Positions 43,154-50,908 of a stretch of DNA of 53,116 nucleotides are shown here, piece by piece. The position numbers and the translations under genes were made by a program. Source of the DNA: Lysobacterales bacterium (GTDB lineage: Bacteria > Pseudomonadota > Gammaproteobacteria > Nevskiales > Salinisphaeraceae); contig PBAO01000062.1 of NCBI GenBank assembly GCA_002715985.1, positions 1-53,116 of the forward strand. Direction: 5' to 3'. How positions within the stretch are numbered: the first letter of the stretch is position 1; each line of letters starts with the position of its first letter. Below the pieces are notes generated by a model. That model was not told the DNA's origin, searched no databases, and saw only the letters and a list, made by a program, of their open reading frames with translations.

Positions 43154-44325
43154 CGCAAGTCCTCGACCTGTTTCGGCGTGGCCTCGTCGCCCACCGCATT
43201 GCCCAGGGCGTTGCGTTCATAAGTGACCACGGCCGCGATCTCGGCATCCGTGAGCTGGCGGCCAAAGGCCGGCATGGCGTTCTTGCCGTAGATGACCTGA
43301 TTGATATGCGCAGCGATCGGCCCGGTGGCCACATCGCTCCCGGTAAGTGCGGGATAGCCGGCCGCAGCCAGGCCCGAGCCGTCGCGTTGATGACAGGCCG
43401 AGCACAGCCCGTTATAGACATGCTTGCCCAGCGTCATCGCTTCGTCGCGCGAGAGCGCATCACTTGCGGCCAGCGCATCGAAATCGGCCGGGGCGGCCGG
43501 CGCATCCGGCAAATCCGCCGCCGCCGGCGCCTGTCCGCCCTGGGCTTTCAGCCAGGCCCGATAATCGGCCTTGGAGACCACTTTCACCACGATCGGCATG
43601 AAAGCATGGCCGCGCCCGCAGAGCTCGGCGCACTGGCCGCGATAGGTGCCGATTTCATCCGCGGTGAACCATTTCTTGTTGATGCGCCCGGGAATGGCGT
43701 CCTTCTTGCCGCCGAGCGCGGGCACCCACCAGGAATGGATCACGTCGGCCGAGGTGATCGACAGCCCGATCTTGGCATGCACGGGAACGACCAGCGGGTT
43801 GTCGACATCGCGCAGATAATGCGCTACATCCTGGGGCCGTGTGCCGTCCACGCCGAGCTCGGCCCGGCGGCTGTCGGCTGCGAGCCGGCTGTAGAAATGC
43901 ACGCCCGCGTCCGGGTAGCGATATTCCCAGAGCCATTGATGCCCGGTGATCTCGATATGCACGTCGGCTGCGTCGGTGTCATAGAGACTGACCAGCGTAC
44001 TGGCCGCCGGAATGGCGATCGCAGCCAGCACGATGAACGGCAGCACCGTCCAGGCGATCTCGACACCGATCGATTCGTGAAACTCGGCCGGTTCGACCCC
44101 GCGCGATTTGCGATGGCGCAGAATCGACCACCCCATCACGGCGATCACGCCGATAGCGATCGTCGCACAGATGGCCAGCATGGCTGTGTGCAGATTCCAG
44201 ACCTGATGCGTCATCGCTGTCGCACCCGGTGACAGGTTCATCTGCCAGTCCGCATAGGCGGCAGGGCTTATGGCCAGCCCCACCGCCAGTCCGGCTCGCG
44301 ACCAACCCGATCCGCGCAGTCTCAT
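43150..44325 (-). CDS. coxB: Cytochrome c oxidase subunit II with C-terminal cytochrome c domain (caa3 type)
   Basis: A 391-residue protein. A signal peptide is followed by two membrane helices (HTAMLAICATIAIGVIAVMG, TVLPFIVLAAIAIPAAS) and the CuA domain with C232-AEL-C236-GRGH240-AFM243 and GHQWLWEYRYPD. A linker of Ala/Pro leads to a C-terminal cytochrome c domain with C308-SA-C311-H312 and a Met ligand candidate in NAMPAFG. The fused heme c makes it caa3-type. The ATG at 44323-44325 overlaps the bioD stop by 4 nt, so oxidase translation is coupled to the biotin operon. Confidence 0.95.
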   Translation of the reverse strand: MRLRGSGWSRAGLAVGLAISPAAYADWQMNLSPGATAMTHQVWNLHTAMLAICATIAIGVIAVMGWSILRHRKSRGVEPAEFHESIGVEIAWTVLPFIVLAAIAIPAASTLVSLYDTDAADVHIEITGHQWLWEYRYPDAGVHFYSRLAADSRRAELGVDGTRPQDVAHYLRDVDNPLVVPVHAKIGLSITSADVIHSWWVPALGGKKDAIPGRINKKWFTADEIGTYRGQCAELCGRGHAFMPIVVKVVSKADYRAWLKAQGGQAPAAADLPDAPAAPADFDALAASDALSRDEAMTLGKHVYNGLCSACHQRDGSGLAAAGYPALTGSDVATGPIAAHINQVIYGKNAMPAFGRQLTDAEIAAVVTYERNALGNAVGDEATPKQVEDLR

Positions 44326-44984
44326 ATCAGCGTGCGACAGATATCCAGCGCCAGATCGGGCGAGGGATTGACGGGCACGGTCGCACAACATGACAGAGGC
44401 ATACGCGTATTCAGCGTGGCCAGATTCTCGGCCAGCCGCGGCTGCTCGGGCGGCAGCGTATTGGCCACCCAGCCCGCCAGCCGCGTGTCGGCGGCGATCG
44501 CCCGGGCCGAAAGCAGCGCGTGGTTGACACAGCCCAGCCGCATGCCCACGACGAGCAATACCGGCCAGCCATTGGCCGCCACCCAACCTGCAAAATCCAG
44601 CGACTCGGACAGCGGCACATGCCAGCCGCCGGCCCCCTCCACGATGACCCAGTCGGCGCGCGCGGCCAGTGCACTATGCCCGGCATCGAGCGCTTCGGCG
44701 GTGACCGTTGCCCCGGCCTCGGCAGCGGCAAGGTGCGGGGCGATGGCCGGCTCGAAGACAAACGGGTTGATGGCCGCATAATCAAAACCGGGCGAGCCGG
44801 CCGCCTGAAGCGCCCGCGCGTCTTCATTGACCAGGCGCCCGCCCTGCCAGGCCGCCCCGCTGGCCACCGGTTTGTAGCCCACGGCGGTTTCACCCGCAGC
44901 CACCAGGGCCCGCAGCAACGCACAGGCGATACGGGTCTTGCCGATCTCGGTGTCCGTGCCGGTCACAAACAGGGTCTGGGTCAT
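44322..44984 (-). CDS. bioD: Dethiobiotin synthetase
   Basis: A 220-residue ATP-dependent enzyme closing the ureido ring of dethiobiotin. The P-loop is GTDTEIGKT (9-17), followed by GYKPVASG and the WVIVEGAGGWHVPL and NTLPPE motifs. It is the fourth bio gene of the cluster, overlapping bioH by 4 nt upstream and coxB by 4 nt downstream. Length is normal. Confidence 0.96.
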   Translation of the reverse strand: MTQTLFVTGTDTEIGKTRIACALLRALVAAGETAVGYKPVASGAAWQGGRLVNEDARALQAAGSPGFDYAAINPFVFEPAIAPHLAAAEAGATVTAEALDAGHSALAARADWVIVEGAGGWHVPLSESLDFAGWVAANGWPVLLVVGMRLGCVNHALLSARAIAADTRLAGWVANTLPPEQPRLAENLATLNTRMPLSCCATVPVNPSPDLALDICRTLI

Positions 44985-45793
44985 GAGCGGCTCTCGCAGC
45001 GGCCGATGAATCTGGCCAGCCCCGCAGCGAAACGCTCGGTCTCGCTCAGGAACGGCGCATGGGCGGCCCGGTCATAGATCTCGATCCCGGCATCCGGCAT
45101 GGCATCCGCCATCCAGCGCATGGCCTCGGGATGGGCGAGCCGGTCAAGGCGCCCGCCGACCAGCCAGGCCGGACACGCGATACGCGACAGGCCGGCCCGC
45201 AGATCAGCCTGCTGGATGATATCCAGACCGTGGCTCAGGCCCCGGGGCGTGGGCGGTGCCGCCGACAGATCCTCGATCACGCGCTCCAGCATCGCCCGGC
45301 CCGCGCTCGAGCCGCGCAGATTGATCCGCAGAAACTGCGACACGGTCGCCACATAGTCCTGATCCAGGCCGGCGCGCGTGGCCGCGATCGTGTCCGGGGA
45401 CAGGCCGAAACGCCAGTCGTCACGCTGTTGCAGACACGGTGTGGTGGCCGTCAACGCCAGGCCGGCCACGCGCTCGGGAAAGCGCTCGGCCACACGCAAT
45501 GCAACCAGCCCGCCCAGCGACCAGCCCAGCCACACCGCGGGCGTGTCGATCGAAGCGGCCACCGCCTCGGCCCACGCATCCAGCCCGGCGCCGTCAATCG
45601 CGGCGCTGTCGCCGTGGCCGGGCAGATCGATACAGTGACACCGGGCGCCTGGTGTCAGACGCTCGACCAGCGGCGCAAAGACCCGCCCGGACAGCCCCCA
45701 GCCGTGGAGCAACACCAGATCCGGGCCATCGCCGGCGCGGCACACAAACAAAGCCTGTTGCCGTGTCATACGCGTGCGCAACCGGTACGCCAT
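44981..45793 (-). CDS. bioH: Pimeloyl-ACP methyl ester esterase
   Basis: A 270-residue alpha/beta hydrolase that removes the methyl group from pimeloyl-ACP methyl ester, ending the BioC/BioH route to the pimelate moiety. The catalytic triad is S92 in GWSLGG, D217 in GGRLDRL and H245 in AAHAPF; the oxyanion region is LLHGWGLSG. M1 at 45793 or M9 at 45769 could be the start. It lies 22 nt after bioF and overlaps bioD by 4 nt. bioC, which makes its substrate, is absent from the cluster. Confidence 0.92.
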   Translation of the reverse strand: MAYRLRTRMTRQQALFVCRAGDGPDLVLLHGWGLSGRVFAPLVERLTPGARCHCIDLPGHGDSAAIDGAGLDAWAEAVAASIDTPAVWLGWSLGGLVALRVAERFPERVAGLALTATTPCLQQRDDWRFGLSPDTIAATRAGLDQDYVATVSQFLRINLRGSSAGRAMLERVIEDLSAAPPTPRGLSHGLDIIQQADLRAGLSRIACPAWLVGGRLDRLAHPEAMRWMADAMPDAGIEIYDRAAHAPFLSETERFAAGLARFIGRCESRS

Positions 45794-45815
45794 GAGAGAA
45801 CGACGGGCCCTGGCG

Positions 45816-47039
45816 TCACGACACGTATCGCCGGTCGTCGGCGCGGCCCTCGGGGCCCGGCGACTGGGCCTGCCAGGCTCGAATCAGGGCATCACACAGC
45901 CCGTCGACCTGCGTCGCGCTATGGGCGGCTGTCAGCGTGACCCGCAGACGCGATGTACCGGGGGCGACCGTGGGTGGGCGAATCGCGCCGACCAGATACC
46001 CCTGCTCGGCCAGCGCCCGGCTCAAGGCCAGCGCGGCGCGTTCATCGCCGACGATCACCGGCTGGATCGGGCTGTCCGAGGCCGCCAGGGCCACGTCGGC
46101 CGCAGCCAGGCGTGCCCGGAACCGGGCGACCAGCGCATGCACGTGCGCGCGCCGGTCATCGCCGGCCCGTGCCAGCGACAGCCCGCAGCGCGCAGCGGCC
46201 GCCACCGCCGGCGGCATGGCCGTGGAGAAGATCAGCGAGCGGGCCCTCTGCAGAATCAACTCGATCACGTCGGCATCACCGGCCACGAATGCCCCGGCCG
46301 CCCCCACCGACTTGCCCAGCGTACCCGTCAACACCGGCACCCGAGCGGCATCCAGGCCCGCCTCGGCTACACGGCCGGCCCCCTGCGGGCCGAACAGCCC
46401 CAGACCGTGGGCATCGTCGACCATGAGCCAGGCGTCATGGGCATGCGCCTGTTCGGCCAGTGCGGCCAGCGGCGCGGTATCACCGTCCATGGAGAACACG
46501 CTGTCGGTCACCAGAAGCCTGTTGCCCGACACCTCACCCAGACCGGCAAGACAGGCCGCGGCATCCTCGACATCGCCATGGCCATAGATATGCTTGGCCG
46601 CCCCCGACAGGCGCGCGCCGTCGATCAGCGAGGCATGGTTGCGAGCATCGGCCACCACGTGATCGGCCTTGCCCACCAGCGCGGTGATCGCGCCGAGGTT
46701 GGCGCCGTATCCGGTCGAGAAGACAAGCGCTGCCTCGCGCCCCAGCCAGTCGGCCAGATCCGTCTCCAGCCCGGCGTGTTCGCTGTTGTGGCCGGTGACC
46801 ATCTGCGAGGCCGCGCTGCCGGTGCCGACCCGACGCGCCGCATCGGCCATGGCCGCCGCCAGTCGCGGATCGGCGGCCAGCCCAAGATAATCGTTGTTGC
46901 AGAAATTGACATACGCCGTGCCATCGGCCGCCAGATCAGACCCGTGCGGGCCGTCGATCACCCGCCGCCGGCGCCGACGACCGGCGGCATCGATGCGGGC
47001 CAGCCCGGCCTGTGCATGGGCCTTGAGCGAGGCCGACAC
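45816..47039 (-). CDS. bioF: 8-amino-7-oxononanoate synthase
   Basis: A 407-residue PLP enzyme condensing pimeloyl-ACP with alanine. Family motifs are CNNDYLGLAADPRL, STGYGANLGAI, VDDAHGLGLFGPQGAG and the cofactor lysine K243 in TGTLGKSVGAAGAF, with RLRVTLTAAHSATQVD at the C terminus. The GTG at 47037-47039, 5 nt after the bioB stop, is chosen: upstream sequence in this frame is inside bioB. The basic stretch GRRRRRRV near residue 28 is unusual. Confidence 0.93.
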   Translation of the reverse strand: MSASLKAHAQAGLARIDAAGRRRRRRVIDGPHGSDLAADGTAYVNFCNNDYLGLAADPRLAAAMADAARRVGTGSAASQMVTGHNSEHAGLETDLADWLGREAALVFSTGYGANLGAITALVGKADHVVADARNHASLIDGARLSGAAKHIYGHGDVEDAAACLAGLGEVSGNRLLVTDSVFSMDGDTAPLAALAEQAHAHDAWLMVDDAHGLGLFGPQGAGRVAEAGLDAARVPVLTGTLGKSVGAAGAFVAGDADVIELILQRARSLIFSTAMPPAVAAAARCGLSLARAGDDRRAHVHALVARFRARLAAADVALAASDSPIQPVIVGDERAALALSRALAEQGYLVGAIRPPTVAPGTSRLRVTLTAAHSATQVDGLCDALIRAWQAQSPGPEGRADDRRYVS

Positions 47040-47044
47040 GCCGC

Positions 47045-48088
47045 TTATGCCCGGGCCGTGGCTGCCTGCGGGGCATGGGCCGGATCCGGCGCCACGCCCG
47101 GCTCGATATCGCTGTACTTGGGCGTGTTCTCGGGCCGCATGCCCAGCTTGTCCAGCAAGGCAAGGTCGGCCTGGTGCGCGGGGTTGTCCGTGGTCAGCAG
47201 CTCGTCGCCGTAGAAGATCGAGTTCACGCCGGCCAGAAAACACAGCGTCTGTGTCGCCTCGGACATCTCCTCACGCCCGGCGGCCAGGCGCACGTAGGAG
47301 GCCGGCATCATGATCTTGGCCACCGCGATCGTGCGCACGAAATCGATCTCGTCGATCGGATCCGTGCCGGCCAGCGGCGTGCCTTCGACCTGCACCAGGT
47401 TATTGATCGGCACGCTCTGGGGATGCTCGGGCAACGTGGCCAGCTGGCGCAGCATCTCGGCGCGGTCGGTCGGTGCCTCGCCCATGCCCACGATACCGCC
47501 ACAGCAGACCTTCAAGCCGGCATCACGCACGTGACCCAGCGTATCCAGGCGGTCCTGATAGGTCCGCGTGGAGATGATCTTGTCGTAGTACTCCGGCGAC
47601 GTGTCCAGATTGTGGTTGTAGTAATCCAGGCCGGCATCGGCCAGCGCCCTGGCCTGGCGCTCTTTCAACATGCCGAGCGTCACACAGGTCTCCAGGCCTT
47701 CGGCCTTGACCGCCTCGACCATTTCGATGACGGCCGCCAGATCGCGATCCTTGGGCGAGCGCCAGGCCGCGCCCATGCAGAAGCGCGTGGCACCGGCCGC
47801 CCTGGCCCGCTTGGCCGCATCCACCACGTGGTCCTTGGGCAACAGGGCTTCGCGCTCCAGGCCGGTATCGAAACGCACGCTCTGCGGACAGTAGGCACAG
47901 TCTTCCGGACAGGCGCCGGTCTTGATCGAGAGCAGCGTGGACAACTGCACATCGCGCGGATCGAAATGGGCCCGGTGCGCGGCCTGGGCCTGCAGCATCA
48001 GATCCGGCAAGGGCAACGCGAACAGCGCATTGATCTCGTCCAGTGTCCAGTCGTGGCGTACGGTGCCGGCAGCGCGGGTCTCGGTCAT
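47045..48088 (-). CDS. bioB: Biotin synthase
   Basis: A 347-residue radical-SAM enzyme inserting sulfur into dethiobiotin. The cluster cysteines are C60, C64 and C67 ([11 protein letters not shown]). [23 protein letters not shown] and [14 protein letters not shown] are family hallmarks. It is the first gene of the bio-cox operon; a promoter is proposed at 48119-48146 on the minus strand. It is divergent from comF. Confidence 0.97.
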   Translation of the reverse strand: MTETRAAGTVRHDWTLDEINALFALPLPDLMLQAQAAHRAHFDPRDVQLSTLLSIKTGACPEDCAYCPQSVRFDTGLEREALLPKDHVVDAAKRARAAGATRFCMGAAWRSPKDRDLAAVIEMVEAVKAEGLETCVTLGMLKERQARALADAGLDYYNHNLDTSPEYYDKIISTRTYQDRLDTLGHVRDAGLKVCCGGIVGMGEAPTDRAEMLRQLATLPEHPQSVPINNLVQVEGTPLAGTDPIDEIDFVRTIAVAKIMMPASYVRLAAGREEMSEATQTLCFLAGVNSIFYGDELLTTDNPAHQADLALLDKLGMRPENTPKYSDIEPGVAPDPAHAPQAATARA

Positions 48089-48118
48089 GGCAGGATGCAG
48101 TCGTCGTTTGAACCGCAG

Positions 48119-48146
48119 ACTTTAATCCGGCCAGCCCCGGCGTCAA
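48119..48146 (-). promoter_or_regulatory. Putative promoter of bioB (and the bio-cox operon)
   Basis: On the minus strand TTGACG (complement of 48141-48146) and TAAAGT (complement of 48119-48124) are separated by 16 nt, 30 nt upstream of the bioB start. It is a plausible sigma-70 promoter. It lies within 4 bp of the comF GTG start at 48150, so the two transcription units share this short region. No BirA-type palindrome with 14-16 nt spacing is evident. Confidence 0.5.
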
Positions 48147-48149
48147 CCC

Positions 48150-48860
48150 GTGAGATCTTCATTCATTGACAAGTGGTTAAAAATTGATCGCAAGAGCGTG
48201 TGGCCCGAGGCCTGTGCTCTGTGCGCGGCCGCCACGCCCGACGATCGCGGTATCTGCGACGGCTGCCGCACGGATCTGGCCTGGCTCACGCACAGTTGTC
48301 GGCATTGCGCGCTGGCCCTGGCGCCGAACACCGCGACCACGGTCTGCCGTCACTGCCAGCGTGCACCGGCGTTCGACCGGGCAGTGGCGGCCTGTCACTA
48401 CGACGAGGCCATGGCCTGGCTGGTGGGCTCGCTCAAGTTTCGGGGGCGAATCGCCCATGCCCGCGTGCTGGCCCGCCTTCTAACCGAACGCCTGGCGAGC
48501 ACGGACGGACCGGGCTGCGATCTGTTGCTGCCCGTGCCCTTGCATGCCGCCAGCTTTCGGCGGCGCGGGTTCAACCAGGCCGAGCGTATCGCCCATCACC
48601 TGGGGGCCCGGCTCGGCGTGCCGGTGGCCGTGGATGGCCTGCGCCGGGTGCGTGACACCCGGCGCCAGAGCACATTGTCGGTGGCCGAACGCGCGGCCAA
48701 CGTACGCGGGGCCTTTGCCTGCGACCGGGATCTGACCGGCGCTCGAGTGGCGATCGTCGATGACGTGATCACCACGACCCGCACCGCGCGATCCGTGGCC
48801 GCGGTAGCGCGGGCCGCCGGCGCGGCCCATGTGATGTGCCTGGCGCCGGCACGGGCATAG
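48150..48860 (+). CDS. comF: ComF-family phosphoribosyltransferase-like protein
   Basis: A 236-residue protein. Four Cys pairs near the N terminus (CALC, CDGC, CRHC, CRHC) form zinc-binding motifs, then a type I phosphoribosyltransferase fold with PVPLHAASFRRRGFNQAE and the PRPP loop VAIVDDVITTTRTARS. ComF/GntX proteins are linked to DNA uptake and competence. The start is GTG at 48150. It is divergent from bioB; a ComF gene beside bioB is common in gammaproteobacteria. Confidence 0.92.
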   Translation: MRSSFIDKWLKIDRKSVWPEACALCAAATPDDRGICDGCRTDLAWLTHSCRHCALALAPNTATTVCRHCQRAPAFDRAVAACHYDEAMAWLVGSLKFRGRIAHARVLARLLTERLASTDGPGCDLLLPVPLHAASFRRRGFNQAERIAHHLGARLGVPVAVDGLRRVRDTRRQSTLSVAERAANVRGAFACDRDLTGARVAIVDDVITTTRTARSVAAVARAAGAAHVMCLAPARA

Positions 48861-48889
48861 CCGCCGGCCCGCCCGTGCGCCATTGATAC

Positions 48890-50851
48890 TCAGGCCGGGG
48901 CCGGCTCCGAAACGATCACCACCAGCCGATCGGCCGCGGTGAGCCGACGCCGGGCACCACGATCGACCGGATTCAGGTCGGCCTGCCAGCCACCGGCGGC
49001 ATCCTGCAGCGTGCCCAGCAGAATCTCGCCCATGGCAGCGGCACGCGCGGCCAGCTCGTCGAAACTGGCCTCGTAATCGGACTCGCCGGGGGCCAGCGCC
49101 GGGCGCAGGACCACCTCGGCGCCGTGGGCGCCGAAGATATCCTCGATCACCCAGTGCAGCTCGCGGCGCAGGGCCACCTGGGTGAGCAGATTGGACTGGA
49201 TCACCGGCGAGACCAGACACTCGGCCTGCGGATCCTCGAACAACGACACGTTGTCTTCGTCCATCGTTTCCACGATGAGCGTGGGCCGGGCGCCGACCGC
49301 CGAGAGCGCGCGCTTGACCACCAGATCGGAAAGCAGCAGACGCGCGTCAGCCGCCTCGGCCGAGCCCAGCCAGTCGCTGGCCACCAGAATCACGGTGTCG
49401 TAGGCCACCAGATCCAGGCGCGAGAGCTGGGCATAGGAGGTGACCACGAACTCGTGGTGGGTCAATGCCAGATGCTGGATATCGATACCGCGCTGGGCCA
49501 GCAACGCCTCGCGCTCGGCGATCGGCAACAGCGAACAGACATCGATCGCGGTGTGCTCGCCGGTCAGCGAATCGAACTCCTTGAGCAGGGACGGCAGCTT
49601 CTGGTTCCAGCCCAGCACCAGCACACGACGTGACCGGGTCGTGGCATGCGGTGCCGTCACGGGCGCCGGGTCGCGCGCGGCCAGGCGTGCGGGCTCGCCG
49701 GCCGGTTCGCAGTCGTCATAGCCACGGGCGATGAGCGCCAGGCGGTCGCCGGCCTCGACCACGAGATCATCGTTTTCGTACAAGGCCAGGAACCGTCCGC
49801 CACGGGCCACGCCGATCAATATCGCCGCGGAATAACAGCCGGCCAGCATCGCGAGCGGCTGGCCGATCTGGGCACTGGTCGGTTCGGGCACGAACAGCCG
49901 GTTGGCATTCGCCCGGTCATGGCCGGCCAACAACTCGTTGTAAACCTCGGCCAGGCCCGGATAGCGGGTGTTCTGAACGATCAAGCGGGCAATGATTTCA
50001 GCCGTGCCGATGATCTCGGCCGGGCCGGGATAGGCCTGGCGCGCGGTTTCGAGCAGATCGGCATCGAAGATTTCGGCCACGATCAAGGGCAGATCGGCCG
50101 GCTCGACGTCCTCGCTGGCCGAGGCCGCGCTCATCAGAGTCTTGATGGTGCGCTCATCCGGCGCCCCGCCGGCATCGAACTCGGCAGCCGGCAGCACGAT
50201 GGCGCCGGCGTGGGTATAGTCGACGCGTTTCAGGTGCTCGGTGCGTAGCGCGCTGCCCGAGCGCAGGATGATCTGGCGACGACGATAGCGCCGACCCAGA
50301 ACATCGCGCAGTTCGGCCGTCAACGCAGGCGAGACCTTCTGGGCCAGTACCACCACCGTCAGCCGCTTGGCCCCACGGGCTCGCAGAAATCGGGCGACCC
50401 GCCCCTCGGCCACCAACAGCTGCTCGACCATCTCGGCCGTACGGTTGTTCCAGCCCAGGATCAGCAGATGGTCGTTCTTGGCGATCGGCGTATAGCCGGC
50501 CTCCAGGGTCTCGATGGTGTCATTCAGCCACTGGGTCATGGTTGCGATCAGCGCGCCCACGAACAGCACCACGCCCAGTACCGTCAGCGCAGTCGAGATC
50601 GTTCGCAGCCATACCCCTTCGTCATCGCCCAGATAGCCCGAATCGGTCAGACGCAGAAACGCCCACCACATGGCGGCCCCGCGATCGGCGTAGTCGGCGC
50701 GCGGCAACACGGCATAGGCGATCAGCCCGGCCACCACGGCAATCAGCACCATCGCCAGGGCGATGACGATCAAACGCGAAAGCGTGCCCCGCACGATGAA
50801 CTGTTCGAGCTGGAAACTCACCAGCTCAATGCCGCGACGAAGGAGTTTCAT
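48890..50851 (-). CDS. CASTOR/POLLUX-type (DMI1-like) ion channel
   Basis: A 653-residue membrane protein. Two membrane helices (LIVIALAMVLIAVVAGLIAYAV and TALTVLGVVLFVGALIATMT) flank a pore loop around WWAFLRLTDSGYLGDDEGVW. Two RCK-like Rossmann modules follow (LLILGWNNRTAEMVEQLL and VLVLGWNQKLPSLLKEFDSL), typical of the Pollux/Castor family. Plant homologues are nuclear-envelope ion channels in symbiosis; the bacterial role is unknown. Here the pore has two helices rather than four. It probably moves K+ or Ca2+; selectivity is uncertain because the filter lacks a GYG core. It lies 57 nt after recG on the same strand. Confidence 0.85.
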   Translation of the reverse strand: MKLLRRGIELVSFQLEQFIVRGTLSRLIVIALAMVLIAVVAGLIAYAVLPRADYADRGAAMWWAFLRLTDSGYLGDDEGVWLRTISTALTVLGVVLFVGALIATMTQWLNDTIETLEAGYTPIAKNDHLLILGWNNRTAEMVEQLLVAEGRVARFLRARGAKRLTVVVLAQKVSPALTAELRDVLGRRYRRRQIILRSGSALRTEHLKRVDYTHAGAIVLPAAEFDAGGAPDERTIKTLMSAASASEDVEPADLPLIVAEIFDADLLETARQAYPGPAEIIGTAEIIARLIVQNTRYPGLAEVYNELLAGHDRANANRLFVPEPTSAQIGQPLAMLAGCYSAAILIGVARGGRFLALYENDDLVVEAGDRLALIARGYDDCEPAGEPARLAARDPAPVTAPHATTRSRRVLVLGWNQKLPSLLKEFDSLTGEHTAIDVCSLLPIAEREALLAQRGIDIQHLALTHHEFVVTSYAQLSRLDLVAYDTVILVASDWLGSAEAADARLLLSDLVVKRALSAVGARPTLIVETMDEDNVSLFEDPQAECLVSPVIQSNLLTQVALRRELHWVIEDIFGAHGAEVVLRPALAPGESDYEASFDELAARAAAMGEILLGTLQDAAGGWQADLNPVDRGARRRLTAADRLVVIVSEPAPA

Positions 50852-50908
50852 GAGCGGATCACTCAGTAAAGGACGGCGTCGAGCTTAACCCGGGCATCAC
50901 GGCGGCGC

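Noticed and set aside
41702-43222. A 506-codon plus-strand frame opposite ctaD
   Set aside because: Very His/Arg/Gln-rich composition typical of the antisense of a membrane protein gene. CtaD motifs on the minus strand are unambiguous.
48089-48180. BirA operator at the bio promoter
   Set aside because: AACC- and GGTT-type half sites exist but are spaced 25-26 nt apart, not the usual 14-16.
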